A DNA stretch of 64,000 bases from NCBI GenBank assembly GCA_021186555.1, contig JAJKFL010000013.1:15121243-15185242 (forward strand), in the 5' to 3' direction. Below the pieces are notes generated by a model. That model made no database searches, was not told the DNA's origin, and saw only the letters and a program-made list of their open reading frames with translations. A program made the position numbers and the translations under genes. The stretch's first letter is position 1; each line of letters starts with the position of its first letter. The DNA comes from Reticulitermes speratus (lineage: Eukaryota > Arthropoda > Insecta > Blattodea > Rhinotermitidae). Positions 35,640 to 47,435 of this stretch are shown in pieces.

Positions 35640-35815
35640 AGTTGGGCCAAGTGATATCACTTCTGAGTTGTATTCTGGAGGTGCCCAGTTGGAATCACAG
35701 CTGGCACACTGACTGTCTGGGCTGAAGGTCTTCTTGTTTTCCACTGTCTAAACAGCCAGATGCCAGGATAGTACCTGAAATTATGCTGCGACCACTTCCA
35801 CATATCTCTGATTCA
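35640..35815 (+). mobile_element. SINE B relic
   Basis: GGAGGTGCCCAGTTGGAATC (B box area), CTTGTTTTCCACTG, CAGATGCCAGGATAGTACCT and GCGACCACTTCC follow the order of the B body. Confidence 0.5.
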
Positions 35816-35899
35816 TTATTCACTAATTATCCTATCATTAAATGCGTATAGTCCTGTGTTCTTAACTGTGTAAATACAGTGGTCATTTTCTGTCACTTT

Positions 35900-36186
35900 T
35901 AAAGTTGTCCCTGTACATGCCATGAAGGCATATAAGGGCAGTGGAGTTATACTTCCACTCAGTCTCAACTGCAGCACTAGATGGAGATGAGTGGTTAGCC
36001 TCATGCCCTGGCTTGTTTGGCCCTGGGAAAGAGCCCTTGGTACATGTTGAGTAGGAGGCTGGGTGGGCCCCAGAGCCAGCCTGGATGTCTTGGAGACGTG
36101 ATAAATGTCTTCCCCCTGCCGGGATTTGAACCTCAGTTGTCCTGTCCATAGCCTAGTCACTGTATTGACTACACTATGCTGGTGCC
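35900..36186 (-). mobile_element. SINE A, full length, minus strand
   Basis: Best intact minus-strand copy: AAAGTTGTCCCTGTACATGC at the tail side, CACTAGATGGAGATGAGTGG, TGGGTGGGCCCCAGAGCCAG, B box GCCGGGATTTGAACC at about 36118-36132 and A-box region GACTACACTATGC near 36167. About 287 bp. Two CpG only. Confidence 0.85.
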
Positions 36187-37772
36187 ACCATTTTGTGTCA
36201 CATTATTTTTGTAAATTGAGTGAACGTTGTAAGGTATTAATAAGAGAAATGCCAAATGCAGTCAAGTGGAAAACACTTTTACCTTATATTTCAGAGGTCG
36301 GTTGTTGTGAGATTTTTCATGTGCTCTCTGCAGATGACAGGAAAATATCTGAAATTAGGTCATATCTGCTTCCTCCCACATCCTTTCTAGTTTATTATTA
36401 TTATTTGATCAACCTGTCATTTATGCTGTATAATTCGAGCCAGCAAGAACAAATAAAATGAACAATTTAATTGTATATAGTTATTATAGTTCAGCAATAA
36501 CTTAATTTAGTCTTTAACTCGGTGCAAAGCCATGAAGTGCTGGGCATTCACAAGACTGTCAAAGTGTATGTGTGTACGCGTGCACGGCATGTACGTGGAC
36601 TTGTGTTTTATGCATTCCTATATAATTTCACAGACTCAGAGTAAGTGTATAGCAATAGTCTGCCTGAAATTCAGTCCTATCACATTGTAACTACTTAATT
36701 ATTTAAGTTCATGCAGTGATTATAAACTCTTACCTGAGCACTGATATTTAAATTTATCTTCAATGTGAAGTGTACCATATTCATCAAATACTGTGTTTCT
36801 CTTGTTGTATTATTACTGTGACAGCTTTCAGATTTCCAGTATCAAGCAAAAGTAGTCCTTACTCCGAACTTGTGTGATGCAGCATATTCATATCAGAACA
36901 TGAAATACTGTTATAATTTAAGAATTAATAATTTTGACTTTGTCACATACATATTCCATTTTTACAGTACACAGTCACTGCTATTGTACGTGTGCAGAAA
37001 TCACATATTATATTTTGTACTCCATCTCTTTAAACAGTTAATGGTATTGGTCCTACTTTCAGAGCAATGCCATTTAATTCAATGAAGTTCTGCTGTGTAC
37101 AGAGCTTTTGTAAATCTCAGAATGTAGATTTGCAGAAGCAATTGGTGACTGTTCAACTGCTGTTATCGTGTTTTGTTTTCCTGTCCCCATTTGCCCAATT
37201 TTGTAAACATCAAAGAGATAATTTAATCTCTGCTTATTTGTAAGCAGGTATTTCACCATCCCTGGAGGACTGTTTTAATATGAATGAAGGATATCCCAAG
37301 ACTGAAAGTGACAAGAGAGCAATAAGCAGTTCGCCTGTCAATAAATAAGTAAATAAATAAAAACTAATCACTTTAACAGTTTCATTGTTAAGTAAGAAAG
37401 ATTCTTAGTACACCGTTTGACATGTGTCATATATAAAAAATACAGTAACATAAAAGTGTATCCATTTGAAATTACTAAGTCACTCGTCCATAACCTGTCT
37501 GTAAGATGCAGTTTCTGCCCAACAGGCAAAGCAACATATTGTTATAAGAATACAGAGGAACAATTACAGACATAGTACTGATGAATGATGTAAATGTATG
37601 ATTACTACCTTATGTGCAATTAGTTTGTAATAAATACACGATAATATTTCATAATGGATCCATTTTTAGTACAAATATTTTTCCTTAAATAATGTTAAGC
37701 TAATTTTCAAACTGTAGTAACAATAATGGTCATATTTATTGAGTCTTCTGCAGTAGTGCAGATAACCTGCCT

Positions 37773-37798
37773 CCCCCCCCCCCCCCCCCCCCCCCCCC
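37773..37798. repeat. 26-base C tract
   Basis: Uninterrupted cytosines, intergenic. Confidence 0.95.
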
Positions 37799-37872
37799 TG
37801 CAATCATGAATAATTGGACCCCCCATGATGTTAAGTGAAGTTACTCCCACATTTCATAACAGGGATTTAAAG

Positions 37873-38315
37873 CAGTGGTTCCCAAAGTGTTCTTCACAGA
37901 TCCCAAGGGATCTGCAACCAGTTTCCAGGCTATCTGTGGATACTTTTGTGTAATGGCTGCTCTGAAGTTTACTTATATTTTACTTAAAGGAATAATGTTT
38001 GTTAAAAATAATAGCAGAACATCTTTAATCGGCGATATGTTTATATTGTATGACTGCTAGAATATGTAATTAAGAAACTTCCTGTACCCATGAAGCGAGC
38101 AGCAATCATTTTAATTAAGGCCACATCATGCAATGCATTGTTATGTATGCTACTGGTATGTATTCGTAGCAATCTAAAGTCATTTCTGAGGTATAAACGT
38201 TTAATTTTAGATACATATCATCCGAACACTGTGTTGATGTGAGCAAGGGTGTGAGGATCCATGGTTATTTTTCAAAGGCAACGGGTCCGCAAGCAAAAAC
38301 GTCGGGGAAACACTG
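37873..38315. mobile_element. hAT-type MITE, 443 bp
   Basis: Left end CAGTGGTTCCCAAAGTG and right end AACGTCGGGGAAACACTG are imperfect inverses of the CAGTGGTTCCC type typical of hAT elements (Charlie/Buster group). The flanking octamers ATTTAAAG and ATCTAGAT are loosely alike, as expected of an eroded 8-bp target duplication. Non-coding inside. It keeps several CpG (GGCGATATG, GCGAGC, ACGTCGGGG) in a CpG-poor region. Confidence 0.75.
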
Positions 38316-40732
38316 ATCTAGATTACTGATTTCTGTCAGAGCAACAAAATGAATTCTGAAAGAACCCTAAAAAACTATTTTATTTGTGTGGGGACCCCAT
38401 GTGACATGAGGTCTGCTGGGGCCTAGTCCATGCCACTGATTTTATGAATATTTACCTTGGTGCATTACTAGGCATCCTGGTTGAGATATTTGAGGTTTTG
38501 TTGGTTTTGAAGATCCATATTGAGGGTTTTCTGGGTTATGATATTGTGTAGTCTGGTTGGGTACCATGTACTTTGTAGGAATATACTGCTCTGACTTCAG
38601 GGCAGAAGTAGAGGCAGTATCAGCACCAAAGCTGTGGTACTGACCTGTCATGCTGTGTCATATCCCAGAAGACAACAGTTTGAGTAATTTATTTGGTTTG
38701 GAGCAATAAATGCAACGTTTTTAAGGTACAGGTATATATATTACCGTATATGTATTTATTTATTTATAATATACCCTTGATATGTGATGTGCAAATTGCA
38801 CTTCCAATATTATTTCATGTTTGATGTGAAAACCCTTTTTTTTTTTCTGTAGGATGTCTTTCATTTTATTTATTTCATTGAATGCAGTATGTCAAAGACC
38901 AGGTATAGAACCTGTTAAGGCCCACTGCAGCTCTTCAGTTTCCACATAATGTGTCTTTTGACAAAAAAAAATATAAACACCTTTACAAAAAGTATTGAAA
39001 ACTGTGCTTATGTGGGTACAAATAGGTACCATGTGTTAGTGCATATTTGTAAGTACATGAATCAAGTTCGTGTGAATGATGATGGTGATTTAAGTAGTAG
39101 CTTTCTTTAATTTTTGAAGGATGAGGTCTTGTTTTATTGCTCCCCAGGGAAGAATACATATATGCAATAAGAGGAACACTGGCCAGATGTTTATTGAAAT
39201 CAGACTTGTCTCCAAACACGTGGAGCAGTCTCAGAATGTACATTGGTGCAGTCCTGCTCGAAATATGAACTGTCAGCTAGCTTCGTACTCACCCATTTAT
39301 CCACTAAAGGGGTAAAGAATGGAAGTACAGTAGCATAGCACATAGTGCACCACCACATACCAACTTACAAAGCATGTAATCATTTCTTGCATCATGTTTG
39401 GATTCAATACAAAACAATAAAAGAATAATAAATTTGTCTGTAATGACAACCAGTCTCCTGAAAACGCGAGCAGCGTCAACTCTGAAACATCACGTATGTC
39501 AGATACACCACACACAGTAGGCAGTGTTGAACATAATATGAAAGGAATAAACTGAACATGTTGAACAAAAGTTTATAATTTCCTGATTTACGCTGTTATG
39601 GTAATGAACATCATAGTCAGAAAACTGTTCTGCTAAGGCTGAAGATAGTGAGGGTTATGTTACAGAGAATTGGTCAGTGTACCCACATGTCAGGATCACT
39701 TTATGTGAGAATCTTAGAAATGGATCTTCCTATCATGGGGTATGTGCAGTTCATGCAGGTGCATAGGGACAGTGCACACGTAATCAGGTATTGCTATGTA
39801 TGGAAATGATGATGGATAGACAGTGTTGTTATTTTATACTGAAGTTTAGTTGTAAAATTATATTTTCATAACTGTGTCGTGGTATGGTGTTCACAAATTA
39901 TCAGTCAAAAGAGTGCTCACATGTTGGAAAGGTACTGGATACAAACATTGTTTTAAAAGTAACCTAAAACTTTGTTAGCAATAATCAAGATGTTTGGAAA
40001 GGCATTTGACATTCAAGAATTAAAGAACTGTGGAGTTTTAAAGTTTCTGTCTGTTAGTTATGGAATGTTACTGTTAGATAAGGTCTAAATTAGAGAAAAG
40101 TGTAATTGTTTTCTGAAATAAATTGTACTCCCAAAAAGAGATGTGTACAATATTTAACCACAATTAACGTGGCAATAATGGCACTTTCACAAACAAATGG
40201 TTGTGTGTATAATGAAAGTCAAGCCAAGTGAAATACATTAGGAGTGAAACTTTTTCTGATACTTATAACAGTTGACCACATCATTATGTGTGTTGTCATA
40301 CTTCAGTGCCTAAGAATTATGCATATTATTTTGTGTTACTGTAGATGGCAAGCATATAAGCAATGACAACAGTGTATCTGTACCTTGGAGGTAAACAGTC
40401 AAAACTCATAATCATGTAGTTTGTGCAGTAGACAGATCTGCCATGGAGGTACATTAATTCCAAATGGCAATTGAGACTGACTTCTGTATTTCAAATTTGA
40501 GATTTCAGTGGTAAGATACACATGTTTGTGCAGTTAAATAAATAATCTAAGATTTTTATTATAATACTTCCCAGAAGAATATCTTAATTTGGTCTTTGAG
40601 GTGCAGACATACATAGTTGTGTGTTGTCAGATTTCCTTTGAAGTACACCCCAAATGTTCCCATGCATCAGGAATATCTAAAGGAATTAATTTATTGTATG
40701 ACTTTTTCCACATCTGTAGATTTATGGAAGGT

Positions 40733-40760
40733 AAATGAATGAATGAATGAATGAATGAAT
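40733..40760. repeat. (GAAT)n microsatellite
   Basis: About seven GAAT units. Confidence 0.95.
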
Positions 40761-43379
40761 TAGTTACTTAAAAAATAATGAATGTAAAGTGCCCAGAACG
40801 TGATGGGCAGTTATATATTCTGCATACTTGTACGTTGACATATGTGTCTAATAGGGTTCTAATGGGTCCATGTTGTTTTATGTATGTGTTTGATCATTTT
40901 TGGTAACTTGGTACTTGTTTAATTATTCTTTTTATTTGGTGCAGAAAACTTTGTTTTCTGGTGTATAACTAACAGTGTAGCCCTTTTATCTTCCAAGCTT
41001 ATAATTAAAGTCAGTTGCTGCAGTATTCAGTGAACTAAGTAGTACTTCTGCCACAGTGGCAGCCCACTGTTGGTTCAGCCAACTAAAGTTTAAGAAGGTT
41101 AGGCTACTTGCTATGAAACCAAAAGTTGTAAGTACAAGAAAATTTAATGTACAGAGAATGGTGAAGTTCTGTATCATAATAGAAAATTTCTTGTTCATAG
41201 AAAATGAGTTAGAGAAACTTTGGGGTTGTTTGATATTATGGACATGCAAGCCTATTATACTTCTAAGGTTTTTTTCCTCTTTAGCTGCATTTTGTATCAT
41301 ACCAACATTGGGGTTTCTTTACTGGTACTCTGGTGAAACATTAAAATTTTTAGTATTTTTCACAGTGCTTTCAATGAAGGAAAGTCATGACAATTGGAAG
41401 GCATAAGTGCAGTCTTGTGGTAAATGTGTTTTATATTATATGTTAATGAATTGGACTTCACACAGACATACTGTATTACAGAGCTTGAAAATGATGGGTA
41501 AGTAAACCCTTGCATCCTGGTAACACATTTATATAAACATATTAGTTGAGCTCGACCACAAGTGAATTTTAAGGAATTGTATATTGGGATTTCTGAGCAC
41601 TGGAGTAAGCTGTTCTGTTCTGCTGTTCCTTAAGATATAACGACTGTAATTAAACACAGAAAATTGTGTTTACATTTTGTGATGAGCAAATAAAACATTT
41701 CATTGCATACACTAAACTGCTTAATTGAATGCTTCCATAGGTTTAAGTGGATAAAAATTATCCTTTGTGCCTCCACCTAGCAGTGTACTTACAGTGAATA
41801 CATCTGGAAGACTACTTGATTGTTGACTGCACAGTTTCATCAGGATGACCAGCTCTGGCTTTTTGGACATTTTTTCTCCCCTTACCAGCAACATAGTCAG
41901 CACCATTTTTCACTTGCTTCCGAAACATGTATGCTTCTTAACCGTTCACACCCATATGGAACAGAATCTTTTCATGTCCGATATAAATGTAAATAGTAAT
42001 GGTTAATTTTACTGAAACTGTATGAGTATAATCATATTTTGGTATTACTCTAGTAGTGTAACATGAATCAACACTTTAATAAATTTAAAGATTCAGTGGA
42101 ACAAAGGTCTAGCATAATGTATGGACTTAGTTGTCATAATGGTACATGTTTGTAATTACTAAGTAGTCTTTAAGTTAGGAATTGTTACATACAGAATAGT
42201 ACTGAAATGTGAAGTGCAGTCAGGTCATAGTACAAATACAGAGGAGGAAACTCGGTAGGAATAGAGGTTACATGTTGCAGGTGACTTGTGGATACAGAAG
42301 ACACAAAAAATGTTACTGTGTGTCCATTTAGAAGCCTCATGTAAGTTTTACTTGCTTGGTACATCAAACAGGTAAGCAATTACATCATGAGGGTTTTCAG
42401 TTTTGGGTGTGTGTGTGTATGTAAACAGAAAAATGTGGTGGTAGAAATGAAACATCTGAAGTGGGTTATCTGTATGTTAGTAGTGGTAGTTCAGTCATGT
42501 TGTAAACACCATTACTTTGGATGGATAGATGTTATATTTTCATTAGTCTTCTGTTGTTGGATTCATGCTTTTGTTTTCCATAATTAAAACAAATGTGACT
42601 TGTAGTGAGCATATACATTCTGTGCATATTTCTTTGAAGCTCTGTTCTGTACCAGTTAATCGTAGACAACGAACCGTTGAACTCATCTGGAAAAAAAAAA
42701 ATGTATCTGACACTAATAGAAAATGAAGAAGGATTTTGCTGTAGTTCTTAGTCCCTTGTTTGCTTGTCTTGCTTGTATAGTGTTTTAATAAAATGCATAC
42801 ATAAATACATACATATATATATATCCGTTTCATAAATCCAAAAAGTCTGTCATACAACAGCTGGATATGAAACAAGTCACAAGAACGAATTTCTTTGGCA
42901 TGTTAAGTGGAGAGAATACAGTTTGTGTGTATTTTTACTTTGTCAATTTGAGATTATTGGTATTATGAAATCAGCTTGTTTTGTTTTGTGAATGTGTAAA
43001 TTTCTCGGACATGAGTAGTTTGAGCCGAAACGTGTAAAGTCGCTGTACTTCAATCTTTTATTTTTAATTTTGTGTCAGGATTTGGATTGCCTGAGACTTG
43101 TGCTGTAATTTTGCCACAACCTTGTCTATGCGTTATGGTTTGGTCCAGTTATTTCAGCATGAAAAGTATATGCAAGGGTGACTGCTGGAGATTAAAAGGC
43201 ATATCTGCAGAACTGGTATTTCAGTGTTTTTAATCTGCAAGAAAAGTGACAGTTATAGATGAAGTTTGAAGGATGAAAGTAATATAAATCTTGTCAAAGT
43301 GTATGTTTGATGCATTTTGTTGGAACTCTGGTTTGTCATATGCAAATAGAAATGTATGTGATCGCATGGGAAGCTGCGA

Positions 43380-43736
43380 GGGCCATGAAGGATAGTTGTT
43401 ACTGCATGGTTATCTCTTTAGGAGGAACATTTTGCTTCTGTCTTCATAGGCTATTGGAAGTTTGAGGCCGTATGTTTCACCTGTCACATTACATTATGCC
43501 ATCACCCTGAATTCCAAAGGGGTGTGTATGAAGGGGAAGTGGGTGGAACAGTTTGGAAGTATGTCACCATCGTAGCGCTGCGTACGTTCCAGTCATGGGT
43601 AGGGTCACTCACAGATTACTACCCACACAACGCGCCTACCAACTGTGGATTTACTTGTGACGTCATTTTCAGTTGTCTGTTTCCATGGATGTACTTTCAG
43701 TTGCGTATCTTAGGTTCTGTTATCTGTGATTTCGGG
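43380..43736 (+). promoter_or_regulatory. CpG-spared putative promoter and 5' UTR exon of GABP-alpha, with a full CRE
   Basis: CpG rises sharply here (nine in 43561-43740, against 0-1 in flanking 180-base stretches). A palindromic cAMP response element TGACGTCA lies at 43658-43665. A splice donor TTCGG|GTGAGA follows at 43736/43737 and could join the acceptor at 47339, which precedes the start codon of GABP-alpha. The signals are seen; the link to the downstream gene is inferred. Confidence 0.4.
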
Positions 43737-44084
43737 TGAGAACAGAGTGGTAGAAGTTAGTTACTCTATGGTAGAAATGGTAGAGAGTGGAAGCAAAGTT
43801 AGTGGTATACAGAGGCATATTTTTGTTCATTTTTTGTGCCAAGAATGAACTGAAGTGTGACCGATTGGGGAACTGATTTTGAACACAGGAAACAGGTTGG
43901 TAGGCAAACGGAAGTCCCTAACCTGGTACAAAATTGAATGTAGTATATCAACATTGGCATTTGCTGTACTATGAGTATAATCTATAAAAAAGGAAGTGTG
44001 TTTTTTTGTTGTTGGCCAAAATACCTACTTATTTGTAACTGATGCGTTAATGAGAAAATTTAATGGTAGCGGAAGTTTGCCGCA

Positions 44085-45085
44085 TGGGCACATTCGATGA
44101 TCGGACCGTGAAAAGCTTGGTGTGCCGGAAGATTCTATATTCATTTTCCTCATATATGTCGGTGATCTGCCCGCAACCATGAACTGATTCAAAGTTCTCT
44201 TTGCTGATGATGCAGGTGTTATTATTGCACATGCAGAAGTCGTCTGTTTTCCAAAGTTCGTGAATGTTAGGTCGGTTAACCTAAACAAATTGCGTATAGC
44301 CAACAAACTGACATTAAATTTTGGTGAAACTTCATGAAACTTACAACGAAGAACAAGACGTATGCTTTGAGTTGTAGGTTATGACAGTAAATTAGTTTAG
44401 GAAGTAGAAGCAGATGAATTCTTTGGCCACGAAATGGTTGAAACTTAAATTAGAAGGAACACGTTGAATATCTTATCCCGAAACTAAGCTCTGCATGTTT
44501 TTTCATGAGGTTAGTCGCACCAGTCATGAAAATATATCCCTTAAAATTGGTTTACTTTTTTCCACTGTATGTCATACGGAGTAATATTCTGGAGAAAGTC
44601 AATGGTCTAAGTTTTTAACGTCCAAAAAAATTATTAGAATAATGGCAGGTATTAAAAAAGGTTGTCTTGTAGAAGCTTATTTAGGCACTTAAATGTACTT
44701 TTCTTGCAAGTGAATTCTTGCTCTGGGTGCTGTCATTTGTGGGAGACTTGGAAAAATTTTAAAGAAATTTACATATGCATGATTTAAACAGAAGAGTTAA
44801 ATATGACCTTCATATGCCAAATTCTAATCTAACGAAGTATCAAAAATGAGTATACTGTTCAGGTATCAGGTCATTCAGTAATCTTCCAACTACAATTAAA
44901 AACATAAATCACAATGTAAAAATATTAAAGCCTGCATTGAAAGAGTGTCTGTTATCTCACCACTTCTATTGTGTTGATGAATTTACCTTAATTGAGAATT
45001 TTTAGGCTACAGAAGGACATATATAAAATACTTGGATTAGCATGTATTGTGCCTTGTGTAATATTGTATGTCTACCGTTAATAGT
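44085..45085 (+). pseudogene. LINE reverse transcriptase remnant, plus strand
   Basis: In shifting frames the + strand shows GVPEDSIFIFLIYVGDLP and LFADDAGVII, the RT palm boxes GVPQGSxLGPLLF.IYINDLP and FADD, then QKKIIRIMAGIK from the thumb. Several frame changes and stops are present. It is a Jockey/CR1-like LINE by RT wording; the clade is uncertain. It lies in the putative 5' UTR intron of GABP-alpha. Confidence 0.75.
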
Positions 45086-45097
45086 GTTTATAAATGC

Positions 45098-45180
45098 AGG
45101 GTGTTCCACTTAAAACCGAAAACCGGCCCGCTTTCTTGATTTCACTGTGCAAGCGAGCCTGTTTAAGTGGAACATCCTGT
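45098..45180. mobile_element. ~82-bp MITE (AGGGTGTTCCACTTAA ends)
   Basis: CAGGGTGTTCCACTTAAA and TTTAAGTGGAACATCCTGTA are inverse ends around a 45-base CpG-rich core. It sits just past the 3' end of the plus-strand LINE fragment. Confidence 0.65.
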
Positions 45181-45419
45181 AGTTGTTAGAGTCATATAGT
45201 TAGAGGCATGTTAAGCATTGGTACTGGTGTTTTGTATATGAAATAACTTTTCTAGGTGCACTAGTGTCATACAGTGTCTGTAAATAGGCTGAACACCTAT
45301 ATATATATAGTTACAAAAGTGTCAAGTGGTGCTTTGATTTATATATGAAATAAGCTTTGCACTCAGAATAGAATGGAATTTATTTTACATTCCATATATC
45401 CTACATGGTATAGTAGTGA

Positions 45420-46125
45420 AGGATATGGGACATGTCATTATAAATACAGTGCATTATAAATATGATTACGTAATTTCTATTCCTATAGCCATGCAAGAGT
45501 ATTGTATTATAATGATGACATATGGCAAAATAACATAGCATTGTTAAAGAATATCTTTGTAAGTGTGTGCATTTCATAAGATTTGTCAGCTGAAGTAAAT
45601 TCCTCTGTATAGTAGGAGTGAGCTAAATAATTTTTAGTGCAGTCTTAAATGCTTTTCTGTCATGTTTTAACATCTTAATGTAAGGTGGCAGAGCATTAAA
45701 TAACTTGTTTTCTGAATAGTATACACCATTCTGGTAACTAGTGGGATTAGAATTTGGTATATGGAAATCATGTGTATTTCTTGTATTTCTGCTATATATT
45801 TCTGAATTTGTGTGAAATTTTTCTTTGTTGCCTGCTACAAAAAGTAATAATGACATGTATTCACTTGCAAGTGGAAGTATATTAAATTTAAGTAGTTCCC
45901 TGCAAGAGATTCTTGTCTTTATACCTGCCATTATTCTAATAATTTTCTTTTGGATGGTGAAACTTTTTGTTGTTGTTGAATTACCCAGAAGGTAATTCCA
46001 TATGACATCATTGAATGGAAGTAAGAAAAATAAACTAGTTTTAAAGTGTCTAAAGTCAAGAATGATGTGACCATCCTCATGGCAGAACATGCTGAACTGA
46101 GTTGGGGAATAATACATTCAATATG
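45420..46125 (-). pseudogene. LINE 3' fragment, minus strand, same family
   Basis: A 164-codon frame (45623-46117) reads FTIQKKIIRIMAGIKTRISC, LKFNILPLASEYMSLLLF and NGVYYSENKLFNALPPYIK, the conserved region after the RT in Jockey/CR1-like LINEs. QKKIIRIMAGIK is identical to the + copy at 44.6 kb. 45420-45622 is presumably its 3' UTR. The open frame is a 5'-truncated fossil, not a gene. Confidence 0.8.
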
Positions 46126-46582
46126 ACTTCTCCAGTTAAAGTTATTATTGATTTGCAGGTTAAGAATTTAATTGTTGTTACTTCTTTAACTGTTTTTTTA
46201 CCATAACCTTTATTTCAATATATACATCTTTGCTAGTGCCAAGCTTCATTAAATTTGTTTTATCAGCCCACTGCCTTTTTTGGGGAGAGGGGGACAAAAC
46301 ACTTTTATACCACCGTAAAAGTAAAGTTTTTTTTTTTCCGTTGTTTGTATTTTACGGTTACGTAATTTTAATATTATTAATGACAGTTGTTGTATAGACC
46401 AGACTCCAATTTTTGCATCATGTAAAGGCACTTCATGGACAACATGGGGATGATCTTTGCACCAGTATCTATTGTTGTGACTACATATGTTACCACTGGT
46501 TCTGAACTTTATGTCACGAGTATAAAATGTAAGTTCTGAGTTAGGACAGTCATTGTACACTGATTTCTGAAACTGACTATGA

Positions 46583-46600
46583 TTACTACTACTACTACTG

Positions 46601-46648
<48 letters not shown>
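46583..46648. repeat. (ACT)n microsatellite
   Basis: About 20 ACT units with one GCT variant, next to ACCACC repeats. Confidence 0.95.
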
Positions 46649-47349
46649 TAACCACCACCACCACCACTGGTGCTGCTGCTGCCTTCCAGTTCCATATCTA
46701 GAGCAAATCTATGGCATCCCTTTGAACAGCTTCTTTCAATCTACCTGTAGTCTTTCTTACAGGCCTTCTTTCTCCAGAACATCCTCCCATTAACAGAAAC
46801 TGCATATGGTATCAAATTCTCACTTCACAGTCTGGTGGTAAAAGTTTGTGTACAGTTGTTATTTTGTGAGGTCCATATTTTAACATTTTTTTAGAATGCT
46901 GAACTGTATTTTTTTGGAATTCTGCATTGAAGAGCAAGTGATGTAATGACTTCGTCGTTTCATTGTAATCGAGCACCAATTTCATCAAGTTTATTTTCAG
47001 TTAATATGTGTCTCTTTTTTCTTCTTCTTCTTTTCTTCAGCACTGATCCTGTGGTTCAGAACTTTGTCATTATTTTGCAAATTGTTGCTTTGTATGGAAC
47101 TATGCTGTCAGCCTATTTTCTACAGAGCTTCTTCTCCCCCCCCCCCCCACATTGTCCACAAGGAATGCTTTATGAAAGTATCATAAATAGTTAATCTTTG
47201 TTCATTTTCATTCACACCACACTATAGATATCAGCAAGGATTCCTCTTACTGTCAAAAAACTTCTCAAGAGAATTGTCTGTTTCGATGCTCTCTACATGG
47301 TGTGTTATGTTTTTGGTACTGAAATGTTGTTTGTTACAGGTCTGGCACA

Positions 47350-47435
47350 ATGGATCAGCAGCAGGCAGTCCTCATTTTGAAGCAGGATGAGAATGGAAGG
47401 AAAGTGTATACTTTGGCACCTGATACAAGAAAACG
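47350..47435 (+). CDS. GABPA: GABP-alpha exon with the start codon
   Basis: The exon begins at 47340 after acceptor TTTGTTACAG; ATG 47350 has the context GCACAATGG. It encodes [20 protein letters not shown], then TLAPDTRKR, ending in phase 2 at AAACG|GTATTA. The donor is weak, but the next in-frame codons are TAT TAG, and the phase fits the exon at 49415, so this is the best reading. Confidence 0.75.

Larger units (their letters stand above)
30097..43350. other. Intergenic region and unresolved 3' UTR of the IkappaB-like gene
   Basis: 13 kb of CpG-poor, AT-rich DNA between the two genes. Recognisable contents are a 945-bp foldback element (31679-32623), an 82-bp mariner-like MITE (32657-32738), a SINE B relic (35640-35815), a SINE A copy (35900-36186), a 26-base C tract (37773-37798), a hAT-type MITE (37873-38315), a (GAAT)n tract (about 40733-40760) and a GAAACGTGTA-bearing repeat near 43020. 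Open frames in it (32749-33003, 41056-41406) have no motif and no gene structure. Confidence 0.6.
43737..47339 (+). other. Putative 5' UTR intron of GABP-alpha, packed with LINE remains
   Basis: Contains two oppositely oriented fragments of one LINE family (44085-45085 +; 45420-46125 -), an 82-bp MITE between them, an (ACT)n tract at 46583-46648 and a 13-base C run at 47136-47148. The 46249-46695 minus-strand frame is only the (ACT)n tract read as polyserine. Confidence 0.5.

Noticed and set aside
41056-41406. 116-codon + frame overlapping a 104-codon - frame
   Set aside because: Both strands are open by chance in AT-rich intergenic DNA; no recognisable domain.
46249-46695. Minus-strand polyserine protein
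   Set aside because: Produced by reading an (ACT)n microsatellite.
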